A DNA stretch of 10,739 bases from contig JAADGX010000080.1 of NCBI GenBank assembly GCA_013152135.1, positions 2,336 to 13,074 of the forward strand, read 5' to 3'. Within the stretch, counting starts at the first letter, position 1. Each line of letters starts with the position of its first letter. The notes beneath the pieces were generated by a model. That model was not told where the DNA came from. It did no database searches and worked only from the letters and a program-made list of their open reading frames with translations. The stretch is from Chlorobiota bacterium (GTDB taxonomy: Bacteria > Bacteroidota > Ignavibacteria > SZUA-365 > JAADGX01). Below are positions 1-6,259 of the stretch, one piece after another. Position numbers and translations under genes: made by a program.

Positions 1-195
1 GGCACGTTTTTTGGCGACAGGAACTCTTTCCTCTCCGTAGGAGGATGGGAAGGAATCTACGGGGAAGATCTCAGACTCTTTCGGCGCCTCTCTTCTCGAT
101 TCACCGTACATAAAGTTGATTTCCCGACGTATATCTACCACCGTGAGTCCAAGGACAGCATTTGTTCGGAGCAGCTCAAGCATCTTCGGCGGTGA
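1..195 (+). CDS. Family 2 glycosyltransferase, C-terminal fragment
   Basis: This is the last 64 codons of a gene that enters from the left edge in frame 1 and ends at TGA 193-195. The peptide contains 'FLSVGGWEGIYGEDLRLFRRL', which fits the region of GT2 (GT-A fold) glycosyltransferases where an aromatic/Gly-Gly-Trp stretch is followed by the Glu-Asp pair, usually part of the catalytic base motif, and then an Arg/Leu-rich helix. A later 'YIYHRESKDSIC' resembles the 'YRxHxxS' stretch often seen near the end of such enzymes. In GT2 proteins this would transfer a sugar from a nucleotide-sugar to an envelope glycan; the acceptor cannot be inferred. The start, donor-binding DxD motif and any membrane segments are outside the window. 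The gene runs tail to tail with the peptidase gene to its right, with only 6 bp between stop codons. Confidence 0.6.
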   Translation, partial: GTFFGDRNSFLSVGGWEGIYGEDLRLFRRLSSRFTVHKVDFPTYIYHRESKDSICSEQLKHLRR

Positions 196-201
196 TAAGC
201 G

Positions 202-2688
202 TTATTCTCTCGGTTTATTCTTCCGCTCCTTGATTTTTCGAATTGCGTGCTCGATCGTTCGTTCCAGGAACCGCCCATGATTACCGTTGAGAATAGCCTC
301 CAAAGCCGGAATCAGATCAGGCGTGCCCGTCTTCCCAATAATCCGGGCGGCGGAGATCGATAAGAAACCGTCCCCAGCCTGGATTTTCTTCAACAACAAC
401 GTGTTCGTTTCCGTCGCTGAAGGAAAAAGATCGGCAAGATATTTCAAGGCATGGTACTGGACATTCGTGTTCGGATGGCGCTCGGCAAGTGATACCACGA
501 GTTCCCTCACGCGCGGGTCTTTTTTGATCCTGAACCCATCGATCGCTGCGGAAAGGATCCCGGGGTCTTCGTTATCGCGACCCAGCATGTGGAGGCCCGC
601 CTTGTAGAACCGCGCAGTATCTTTCACGGACATCCATTTCAACGCCGCGGTGACACAGGCAATACTCGAATCGCCGGAGATGATGGATTCCGCGAGATCG
701 AGAAAATCCCCACTGTCGATTGCGGTCATCAGACGAATGCCTTCCACCCGAACCCGGGGGTTCGGATCCGACGCCAAAGCCCGGACTACATCCGGTTCGA
801 TCAGCTCGGAGTCAAATCGACGCAACGCCGATGCGGCTCTGCGCCGAAGAATCCTCGAGTTGTCCGAAAGAGCGCAGGCTTTCAGCGCAAGGTACGCTGT
901 TTTATTGCCCGTCCGGACAGCAAGAGAATCAATCGCCGTCAACCGGGATTCGAAACCGGTACCGTGCTCGAGCTGATAGGCAAACGACTCGATAGATTTT
1001 GAAAACGCCAGGTCTTTCAGCACGACGTTACCGGGATCGAATTCCACCAGCAACGGCCGTTCCTTCAAGGCAAATGCGAACGTTTCGTTCCCTTCATCCA
1101 CAAGAATGGTACGAGCGACAACGGAATCCGCGAAATGTAAAACGACGGGAACAGGCATGACGAAAAAGCCGGTGACGGAATCCACCTCCTGCGATTGCCG
1201 CACGCGGAGATTCACCCGCGAAGATTCATCGTCCCAGGACCAACGAACCACGTACTCCGGGTAACCGAGTCCGTAGACCCATTCATCGAAGAACCAGCGC
1301 AGGTCCCTGGAAGAGACCTCTTCCATGCAGCGCCGAAAATCGTAGGTCTCCGCGTTGCTGAAGGCAAACCGGCGCAAGTACAGGTTGATGCCTTTCCACC
1401 AGAGCCGGTCACCGAGCAAGTTGCGGAGCATGTGCAGAACAACGCTTCCCTTTTGGTACACGTTGGCGATAGGCCAGCGGTCGGGTTCGCCCCTCTCGAT
1501 TTCGAAAACGATGGGCATGCGAACCGAACGAGCGCTGGCTTTGCTGGTTCTCCCGTTTTGCATCATTTCGAGATCGTACTGGTCCTGCCCTCGCAGGTGC
1601 CCTTGAAACAGTGCCTCGAAGTAGGTGGCGAAGCTCTCGTTCAACCAAATGTGCGACCAGCTCCTGGTTGTAACCAGATCGCCGAACCACTGGTGAGCCA
1701 ACTCGTGCGCCATCACACCGACGCTGGATCGTCCGTCGATTTCACTGCGCTTCGAATGGATCGTGTGCTCGGTCAAGGTGGTCACCGAGGTATTTTCCAT
1801 TCCTCCATACATGAAATTGCGCAGGATAATCTGATCATACTTGTCCCAGGGGTATTCAACTCCGGTAACGTTCGAAAAATATTTCAGCGCGTCGATCGTA
1901 TGCGAGAAGCTGTTTGCGGCGTCCTCGATGTTCCACGGGTAAGCATAAAATGCCACGGGTTTTCCATGGTACGTATCGGATATTTTCACGTAATTCCCGG
2001 CAATAAAAGCAACCAGGTAAATGGAATGCGGCTTGTCCTGAAGCCAGTGCCAGGTTATCGTGCCATCAGGATCTTCCCGCTTCGCTACAAGCCTGCCGTT
2101 GGACACGGTGACGAAATCCTGCCTGACCCTGGCGATAATCTCCGATGTCACTTTTTCGTTCGGGGTATCATTGCACGGAAACCAGTGGTGATTATTCTCG
2201 GATTCTCCCTGGGTCCAGACCTGGTGAGGCGATGGCGAATTGGTCGAGTCGGGGTCGATGAAAAACATCCCTTTCTTCGGAACGGCCTGGTACTCGGCCA
2301 CCATCACGAGCGTGTCCCCGGCCTGGCAGGGTCGGGGAAGAAAGACGGTGAGCGCAGCGGGCCGAGAAGTATCGATGCGGACGGGGACTCCGTCGATTTT
2401 CACTGATGTAAACGTCATATCTTCCGCGTCCAGCGCGAACGCTCGCAAATCGTTACGCAAAGCAACCATGGGGGAAGTCATTCGAGACCGAATCGTGTGT
2501 GCGGCGAAATCGAACTCGAGTTCAAGTTTGACATGGATCATGTCGACATCCAGCTCGCGAAAGGGGAAGCGTTTCTGTTGATCCACCTGTGCAAACAAGG
2601 GTAACGCTATTGCGGTAATCCAAAGGACGTGGAGGAGGAAGATATTTTTCAATTTCAAATCCCTGAATATGGTTATCTGTTCATTCAT
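202..2688 (-). CDS. Secreted M1-family zinc aminopeptidase with HEAT-like C-terminal tail
   Basis: The product is a gluzincin-type aminopeptidase of 828 residues from the first ATG. It probably removes N-terminal residues from peptides outside the inner membrane. The exopeptidase motif GGMEN is at residues 295-299. The zinc motif HELAH is at 328-332, followed 18 residues later by the third ligand E351 in 'WLNE'. The conserved catalytic tyrosine fits Y411 in 'VYQKGS'. An N-terminal beta-rich domain precedes the catalytic domain. From about residue 580 to 820 the chain is helical and repetitive ('LASDPNPRVRVEGIRLM', 'SISAARIIGKTGTPDLIPAL'), as in HEAT/ERAP-like tails. A signal peptide is clear (hydrophobic core about residues 16-33, cleavage near 'LFA-QVD'). 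The ATG at 2688 has no Shine-Dalgarno site. An in-frame TTG at 2652 follows AGGGA with 7-nt spacing and would give a tidier signal peptide starting 'MKNIFLLHV', so the true start may be 2652. No T9SS-type C-terminal sorting domain was seen. Confidence 0.93.
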   Translation of the reverse strand: MNEQITIFRDLKLKNIFLLHVLWITAIALPLFAQVDQQKRFPFRELDVDMIHVKLELEFDFAAHTIRSRMTSPMVALRNDLRAFALDAEDMTFTSVKIDGVPVRIDTSRPAALTVFLPRPCQAGDTLVMVAEYQAVPKKGMFFIDPDSTNSPSPHQVWTQGESENNHHWFPCNDTPNEKVTSEIIARVRQDFVTVSNGRLVAKREDPDGTITWHWLQDKPHSIYLVAFIAGNYVKISDTYHGKPVAFYAYPWNIEDAANSFSHTIDALKYFSNVTGVEYPWDKYDQIILRNFMYGGMENTSVTTLTEHTIHSKRSEIDGRSSVGVMAHELAHQWFGDLVTTRSWSHIWLNESFATYFEALFQGHLRGQDQYDLEMMQNGRTSKASARSVRMPIVFEIERGEPDRWPIANVYQKGSVVLHMLRNLLGDRLWWKGINLYLRRFAFSNAETYDFRRCMEEVSSRDLRWFFDEWVYGLGYPEYVVRWSWDDESSRVNLRVRQSQEVDSVTGFFVMPVPVVLHFADSVVARTILVDEGNETFAFALKERPLLVEFDPGNVVLKDLAFSKSIESFAYQLEHGTGFESRLTAIDSLAVRTGNKTAYLALKACALSDNSRILRRRAASALRRFDSELIEPDVVRALASDPNPRVRVEGIRLMTAIDSGDFLDLAESIISGDSSIACVTAALKWMSVKDTARFYKAGLHMLGRDNEDPGILSAAIDGFRIKKDPRVRELVVSLAERHPNTNVQYHALKYLADLFPSATETNTLLLKKIQAGDGFLSISAARIIGKTGTPDLIPALEAILNGNHGRFLERTIEHAIRKIKERKNKPRE
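2660..2664 (-). promoter_or_regulatory. Candidate ribosome binding site for an alternative TTG start of the M1 peptidase
   Basis: On the minus strand AGGGA lies 7 nt before an in-frame TTG codon (2652-2650). Nothing similar precedes the upstream ATG at 2688. Starting at the TTG would remove 12 residues and leave a compact signal peptide with a positive N-region. The choice is inference. Confidence 0.4.
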
Positions 2689-2745
2689 TAAAACATACGC
2701 AGGGACATGCCTTCATCACAATGGCAACGGGCAGGATAATTCCCC

Positions 2746-2774
2746 TTGTACATACTATGCAAGCTTAGTATCAT
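2746..2774 (+). promoter_or_regulatory. Sigma-70-like promoter of the histidine kinase gene
   Basis: TTGTAC (2746-2751) and TATCAT (2769-2774) are separated by exactly 17 bp. The -10 box matches TATAAT at five of six positions, while the -35 box keeps only the TTG core. The pair lies 23 bp before the kinase ATG, so the leader would be short. If the organism is Bacteroidota proper, its main sigma factor may prefer a different consensus, which lowers confidence. No clear promoter for the divergent peptidase gene was found in the same gap. Confidence 0.4.
2752..2771. promoter_or_regulatory. Inverted repeat within the kinase promoter, possible operator
   Basis: ATACTA (2752-2757) and TAGTAT (2766-2771) are perfect reverse complements separated by 8 bp. 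TACAT (2749-2753) and ATGTA (2773-2777) extend the symmetry, with a 3-bp offset on the right. The repeat fills the spacer and overlaps the -10 box, a position typical of repressor operators. It could also be chance in AT-rich DNA. Confidence 0.3.
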
Positions 2775-2785
2775 GTAGTAATAAC

Positions 2786-2791
2786 AGGAAG
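2786..2791 (+). promoter_or_regulatory. Ribosome binding site of the histidine kinase gene
   Basis: AGGAAG lies 5 nt before the ATG at 2797 and supports that start codon. Confidence 0.6.
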
Positions 2792-2796
2792 AACAT

Positions 2797-3996
2797 ATGC
2801 CGAAACAACCCGTTTCCGCCAACATAAAGATCTCCCTCATCGCCCTTGCCAGTATTATCGTCCTGGCCGTGCTCTTCTATACTCACGATCTCGTCAATAA
2901 ACTCGCTTCCCGCGAAACCGCCATCGCCCACCTCTACGCCGTCAGCCAGCAGTATCTTGCCAGCGAGCGAACCTCGGAGGGCGACGTCAGCTTCATCTTC
3001 GACGAAATCATCAACTCGCCGACGTTTCCCATCGACTTTCCTCTCATTCTCTCCGATCGAGACGGGAACCCGATATCATCGAAAAACATCGACTTGGATT
3101 CCACGCTGTCCGAGGCGGAACGTGATGCGTTTCTTCGCGAACAGATGAAAGAATTCGCAGAAGTCAACGACCCAATTGTTGTTGCTTACCAGGATACTAT
3201 CATCCTTCAATACATCTATTACGATGAATCTTCCCTGGTGAAACAACTGCGCTTGTTGCCTTACGTAGAGATACTGGTCGTCGGGTTATTCATCATCATC
3301 GGCTATGTCGGTTTCAGCCATATCAAACGCAACGAACAATCCAATATCTGGGTGGGAATGGCCAAGGAAACAGCGCACCAGTTGGGTACCCCGCTCTCCA
3401 GTCTCATGGGATGGACGGAATTGCTAAAGGAAAAAGCCGATTCCCCTGAAGAAGTGCGTGCAATTCTGGAGGACATGAAACAGGACGTGGAACGGCTGAA
3501 TCGTATTACCCAGCGGTTTTCGAAAATCGGGTCGAAACCGCAACTACAAAAATTCACCGTCGAAGCCATTCTTACCGATGCAATTTCCTACTTCCAAAGA
3601 CGACTACCCCAGACCGGAAAACACGTGGAGTTCATCATCACGGGGGAGAAATCCATCCCGATCAGCGTGAACCCCGACCTGTTTTCGTGGGTATTGGAAA
3701 ATCTCATCAAGAATGCCCTTGACGCGATGGAAAACGGGAAGGGCAAGATTGTTTTCACGGTGACGAAAAACGGAAAGTGGATTGATATTGACGTCCAGGA
3801 TACAGGGCGAGGTATCGACAAGCGATTCCGGAAAGACATCTTCCGTCCCGGTTATTCAACGAAGAAACGGGGTTGGGGACTCGGTCTCAGTCTTGCAAAG
3901 CGTATCGTGGAGGACTACCACAAGGGAAAACTCGTGCTCCACTCGACTTCACCCGCAGGAACGACCTTTCGCATTCGTCTCCACGAGCACGTTTAA
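2797..3996 (+). CDS. Orphan membrane sensor histidine kinase (HisKA plus HATPase_c, no HAMP)
   Basis: This 399-residue protein should autophosphorylate on a histidine with ATP and pass the phosphate to a response regulator. Transmembrane helices are at about residues 11-29 and 153-175. Between them lies a roughly 120-residue extracytoplasmic sensor region of no recognised family. There is no HAMP or PAS domain: TM2 is followed after about 20 residues by the H-box 'AKETAHQLGTPLSS' with phospho-acceptor H194. The ATPase domain shows an N-box 'LENLIKNALDAM' (residues 300-311), a G1 box 'DTGRGID' (335-341) and a G2 box 'GWGLGLSLAKRIVEDY' (359-374). All catalytic landmarks are present, but the residue after H194 is Gln where HisKA proteins usually have Glu or Asp. 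This H-box form is familiar to me from Bacteroidota kinases, which is memory, not a search. No response regulator is next to it; both flanking genes are on the other strand. The start is fixed by AGGAAG 5 nt upstream. Confidence 0.92.
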   Translation: MPKQPVSANIKISLIALASIIVLAVLFYTHDLVNKLASRETAIAHLYAVSQQYLASERTSEGDVSFIFDEIINSPTFPIDFPLILSDRDGNPISSKNIDLDSTLSEAERDAFLREQMKEFAEVNDPIVVAYQDTIILQYIYYDESSLVKQLRLLPYVEILVVGLFIIIGYVGFSHIKRNEQSNIWVGMAKETAHQLGTPLSSLMGWTELLKEKADSPEEVRAILEDMKQDVERLNRITQRFSKIGSKPQLQKFTVEAILTDAISYFQRRLPQTGKHVEFIITGEKSIPISVNPDLFSWVLENLIKNALDAMENGKGKIVFTVTKNGKWIDIDVQDTGRGIDKRFRKDIFRPGYSTKKRGWGLGLSLAKRIVEDYHKGKLVLHSTSPAGTTFRIRLHEHV

Positions 3997-4041
3997 GACC
4001 TCATTATTAATATTAACGCTGTTTCGCCCGAACGCGACAGG

Positions 4042-5565
4042 TCAGCGAGACTTCACCCTGAATTCCACGCGTCGATTTTTCGCGCGACCTTCTTCCGTCT
4101 CATTGGTCGCGATAGGTTCATCCATGCCATACCCCCGCGCAACAATCCTGGACGGCGCGATACCATGATCGACGAGGTATTGTCTTACAGCATTCGCCCG
4201 TTGCTGCGACAGTTTCTTGTTGTAATCCGGTGATCCGACATTATCGGTATGACCGGCGACTTCAACCTGGATACCGGGGTTGTTTTTCAACCATCTCACC
4301 GCCTGGTTGAGGTCGGCACGGGATTCCGGTTTCAACACGGCCTTATCAAAATCAAAGAACACCAGCAAGCGAACCATCTCTCGATCCATAAGGATATCAC
4401 GGCGCAGCACCCTGTTTCGAGAATTTCTCGGGACATCAAAACGATCGGAATAAAAGAGATAACCGGGCGCTTCCGCGGTTACGGCATAGCTTCGACCCGT
4501 GGAAAGAACAACAACGTAGTTCCCATCGATATCGTCGCTGAAGAATTCCGCGACTTTCTCCTGGTTGGATAGATCGGTCACGGTCAGCTTCGCCCCAATT
4601 GCCTGATTCGTTTTCCCATCTTTCACGACACCGACAATAGTTGTCACGGCATCCGGCGGGAGGGGATTGGGTACGGCAACATAGATGTCGTAATTTCCCC
4701 GGCCGCCATCCCTGGTACTGGCGAAGTAAGCATTATCCGTTCCAAGCTGCACGGTGAAGAACGATTCGTCATTGACTGTATTGATCGGCATTCCCATGTT
4801 TTCCGGTTTTGTCCATTTTCCGTTCCGGAAACGGGTAACGTAAATATCCAGCCCCCCAATACCGGGATGCTGATCCGAAGCGAAATACAACGTAACCCCA
4901 TCCGGCGCAATGTAAGGTGCGAGTTCATCACCGGTAGTATTTACCGTCGAACCCAGATTAACAGGAACGGACCACGTTCCACCCAGCGTTCGCTGGGACA
5001 TCCATATATCGGTTCCCCCATAACCTCCGGGACGATCGGAAGCAAAGAATAACCTGGTTCCATCTGCGGAGATACTTGGCTGCGAGTCCCAGTACTCACT
5101 GTTCACCACCCGGCCGAGGTTCCGAATATCCCGCCATGCTCCGGCAGTGTATCGCGCGCCATAGAGATCGCAATCTCCAAAACCGTCATCCCGGTCGCAT
5201 CCAACGAATACCATGAAGTGCCCATCGGGAGTAATCGTCGTACTTCCATCCGGCTCTGAAGAATTGATATCATCCCTGGCAGGGACGACCGGTCCCCACC
5301 CATCCGGTGACGCGACTGTCGAGTAGACATCCTGATCACCGCCCCGGTTCGACGTGAAGTATAATACTCTGCCGTTGCCGAGAATCATGGGGGCGAAATC
5401 ATCATCGACGGAATTCACACCCGCACCAAGATTCGAGATGGACACCGCATGATTCGGGGGAGTGATGATTGTACGGTGCGGAACATCCTCTTGTGCATGC
5501 GCCACATCTGGCCAACCAGTGAGGAGAAGGACGAAAACGAAGAAAAACGAAACCACTTTGGTCAT
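4042..5565 (-). CDS. OmpA-family outer-membrane protein with PD40 propeller and carboxypeptidase-regulatory domain (PorE-like, no TPR)
   Basis: This 507-residue exported protein has a signal peptide (residues 1-25, ending 'VAHA-Q'). Five PD40/WD40-like beta-propeller blades follow at about 52-83, 104-138, 159-190, 212-245 and 263-297, each built as acidic-x-x-P...DG...YFAS(D/N)R...G..DIY. Next come a carboxypeptidase-regulatory-like beta-sandwich (about 306-393) and an OmpA C-terminal domain (about 396-506). The OmpA domain keeps 'GHTDN' with D441 and 'LSQQRANAV' with R456, the residues expected to bind the diaminopimelate of peptidoglycan. The order propeller-CRD-OmpA matches PorE, a type IX secretion component that anchors the machine to the cell wall. 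PorE however has an N-terminal TPR domain and a lipoprotein signal, both absent here, so the T9SS link is only possible. An upstream in-frame ATG at 5622 exists, but the ATG at 5565 is preferred: GGGGA lies 7 nt before it and the signal peptide begins there. The gene is probably monocistronic. Confidence 0.9.
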   Translation of the reverse strand: MTKVVSFFFVFVLLLTGWPDVAHAQEDVPHRTIITPPNHAVSISNLGAGVNSVDDDFAPMILGNGRVLYFTSNRGGDQDVYSTVASPDGWGPVVPARDDINSSEPDGSTTITPDGHFMVFVGCDRDDGFGDCDLYGARYTAGAWRDIRNLGRVVNSEYWDSQPSISADGTRLFFASDRPGGYGGTDIWMSQRTLGGTWSVPVNLGSTVNTTGDELAPYIAPDGVTLYFASDQHPGIGGLDIYVTRFRNGKWTKPENMGMPINTVNDESFFTVQLGTDNAYFASTRDGGRGNYDIYVAVPNPLPPDAVTTIVGVVKDGKTNQAIGAKLTVTDLSNQEKVAEFFSDDIDGNYVVVLSTGRSYAVTAEAPGYLFYSDRFDVPRNSRNRVLRRDILMDREMVRLLVFFDFDKAVLKPESRADLNQAVRWLKNNPGIQVEVAGHTDNVGSPDYNKKLSQQRANAVRQYLVDHGIAPSRIVARGYGMDEPIATNETEEGRAKNRRVEFRVKSR

Positions 5566-5572
5566 GATAATA

Positions 5573-5577
5573 TCCCC
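5573..5577 (-). promoter_or_regulatory. Ribosome binding site fixing the OmpA-family start at 5565
   Basis: On the minus strand GGGGA lies 7 nt before the ATG at 5565-5563. It decides against the ATG 57 bp further upstream, which would put 19 polar residues in front of the signal peptide. Confidence 0.6.
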
Positions 5578-5696
5578 GTAACATTCTGGTAGGTTGTAGT
5601 AAATATATCTCGTTCTATTCACTTACAGAATACGCCATATCCGTGGACGAATTTTTAATGATGACTCAGATGAAATTATATGTATTGCTCTCTACA

Positions 5697-5709
5697 GGCA
5701 GGTCTTGCC
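5697..5709. repeat. Short inverted repeat GGCA/TGCC
   Basis: GGCA (5697-5700) pairs with TGCC (5706-5709) around a 5-nt loop. The stem is only 4 bp and could be chance, but it belongs to a cluster of three hairpins upstream of the OmpA-family gene. Confidence 0.2.
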
Positions 5710-5722
5710 GAGTAACATAGAG

Positions 5723-5757
5723 AAAAAAAACTTTGCAGGCAATCCTATGCACCCTGC
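5723..5757 (-). terminator. Candidate intrinsic terminator or attenuator on the minus strand
   Basis: Read leftward, GCAGG (5757-5753) and CCTGC (5739-5735) can form a 5-bp stem around 13 nt, or GCAG/CTGC plus an inner GCA/TGC with a 3-nt bulge. AAAG and then eight T residues (5730-5723) follow. This has the form of a weak intrinsic terminator. No minus-strand gene lies immediately upstream of it, so it would act either in the 5' leader of the OmpA-family transcript or at the end of a small RNA. The stem is short, so it may not function. Confidence 0.3.
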
Positions 5758-5773
5758 TTAAAAAACGCCGTGA

Positions 5774-5790
5774 GCTGTATGATCCACAGC
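5774..5790. repeat. Inverted repeat GCTGT/ACAGC
   Basis: GCTGT (5774-5778) and ACAGC (5786-5790) are perfect arms with a 7-nt loop. On the minus strand the hairpin is followed 8 nt later by a G and six T residues (5765-5760). On the plus strand it sits 10 bp before the secG -35 box, so it could also be a protein-binding site. Confidence 0.3.
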
Positions 5791-5800
5791 GTCGCAACGT

Positions 5801-5829
5801 TTGACTCTTTAGAAATGGAATATTATCTT
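5801..5829 (+). promoter_or_regulatory. Sigma-70-like promoter of secG
   Basis: TTGACT (5801-5806) matches the -35 consensus at five of six positions. It is followed after 17 bp by TATCTT (5824-5829), which matches the -10 consensus at four of six. The promoter ends 37 bp before the secG ATG. No other boxes in the region fit as well on the plus strand. Confidence 0.5.
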
Positions 5830-5857
5830 TATATTTTGTATTGCGTTGTTAAGTAAC

Positions 5858-5862
5858 GAGGA
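5858..5862 (+). promoter_or_regulatory. Ribosome binding site fixing the secG start at 5867
   Basis: GAGGA lies 4 nt before the ATG at 5867. It supports that codon over an in-frame TTG at 5846, which has no such site and would add seven polar residues before the first membrane helix. Confidence 0.6.
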
Positions 5863-5866
5863 TTTC

Positions 5867-6202
5867 ATGTTTGTCATTTTAATGGTATTGCTGGTAATAA
5901 TCTCCATCTTGCTTACGGTTGTCATCCTGATGCAGGCAAGCAAGGGTGTCGGTCTTTCCGGCGCGTTTGGCGGCGGCGGCGGAATGGGAGCAATGCTGGG
6001 GGTACGAAAGACGTCGGATATCCTGGCACGAACGACTTGGATTCTGGCCGTCTCTTTAATCGTACTTATTCTCATCGTGAACCTCTTTTTCCTCCCGCGC
6101 GGCGAAATACGAGAAAGCGTACTCGAAAGATCAGCTTCCGAAGTGCCGGTGCAACAACCCCAGGCTCCCGCGCAACAACCCGCGCAGCCACCCGGAAAGT
6201 AG
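5867..6202 (+). CDS. secG: Preprotein translocase subunit SecG
   Basis: SecG is a small, non-essential part of the SecYEG channel in the inner membrane that helps SecA-driven protein export. The 111-residue product has two membrane helices (about residues 2-22 and 52-73). The family signature lies between them: 'VILMQASKGVGLSGAFGGGG', then 'MLGVRKTSDILARTT', with the glycine-rich cytoplasmic loop and the conserved Lys-Thr/Ser-Asp stretch. The C-terminal tail after about residue 76 is rich in Gln, Pro and Ala ('QQPQAPAQQPAQPPGK') and looks disordered; variable tails of this kind are common in SecG of many phyla. The start at ATG 5867 is set by GAGGA upstream. The gene has its own promoter and an intrinsic terminator 10 bp after the stop, so it is probably monocistronic. 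It converges on lipA. Confidence 0.93.
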   Translation: MFVILMVLLVIISILLTVVILMQASKGVGLSGAFGGGGGMGAMLGVRKTSDILARTTWILAVSLIVLILIVNLFFLPRGEIRESVLERSASEVPVQQPQAPAQQPAQPPGK

Positions 6203-6212
6203 TAAATCTAGC

Positions 6213-6240
6213 AAGGCAGGTCGTCGGACCTGCCTTTTTT
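6213..6240 (+). terminator. Intrinsic terminator of secG
   Basis: GGCAGGTC (6215-6222) pairs perfectly with GGACCTGCC (6226-6234) through eight G-C/A-T pairs and a GTCG tetraloop. Two more A-T pairs extend the stem to 6213-6236, and the T-run covers 6235-6240. This is a textbook Rho-independent terminator starting 10 bp after the secG stop. On the other strand the hairpin lacks a good T-tract (it is followed by TTGCTAGATTT), so it would be at best a weak terminator for lipA, which ends 20 bp away. Confidence 0.92.
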
Positions 6241-6259
6241 CATTTCCCCGTCTCTGGTT

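Larger units (their letters stand above)
5566..5866. other. Divergent intergenic region between the OmpA-family gene and secG
   Basis: This region of 301 bp has no credible gene; a short run of codons before the secG ATG opens from a TTG and is explained as leader. It holds the ribosome binding sites of both flanking genes, a sigma-70-like promoter for secG, and three short inverted repeats (5697-5709, 5735-5757, 5774-5790). Two A-tracts (5723-5730 and 5760-5765) read as T-tracts on the minus strand. No tRNA or known riboswitch was recognised. Confidence 0.6.

Noticed and set aside
1195..2406. A 403-codon open frame on the plus strand opposite the M1 peptidase gene
   Set aside because: The minus strand encodes a complete M1 catalytic domain over the same bases. 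The plus-strand product has no recognisable domain, and the length is explained by codon usage of the real gene.
4007..4016. Palindrome TTAATATTAA between the convergent kinase and OmpA-family genes
   Set aside because: It is a 10-bp AT-only palindrome without a GC stem or T-run, too weak to call a terminator or a binding site.
5566..5622. N-terminal extension of the OmpA-family protein to an ATG at 5622
   Set aside because: It would place 19 polar residues before a good signal peptide. The ATG at 5565 has its own GGGGA site and begins the signal peptide directly.
5830..5838. Bacteroidota-type promoter (TTTG and TANNTTTG boxes) before secG
   Set aside because: TTTG at 5800-5803 is present, but the downstream element is off by one base and the spacing is too long. 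The TTGACT-N17-TATCTT pair fits better.
5809..6075. An 88-codon minus-strand frame overlapping secG
   Set aside because: It is antisense to the conserved SecG sequence and has low-complexity Ile/Thr/Pro composition without a supported start.
6215..6222. GGCAGGTC also occurs at 5697-5704, suggesting a repeat family
   Set aside because: Two 8-bp matches in separate hairpins are compatible with chance, and the second copy is fully explained as a terminator arm.
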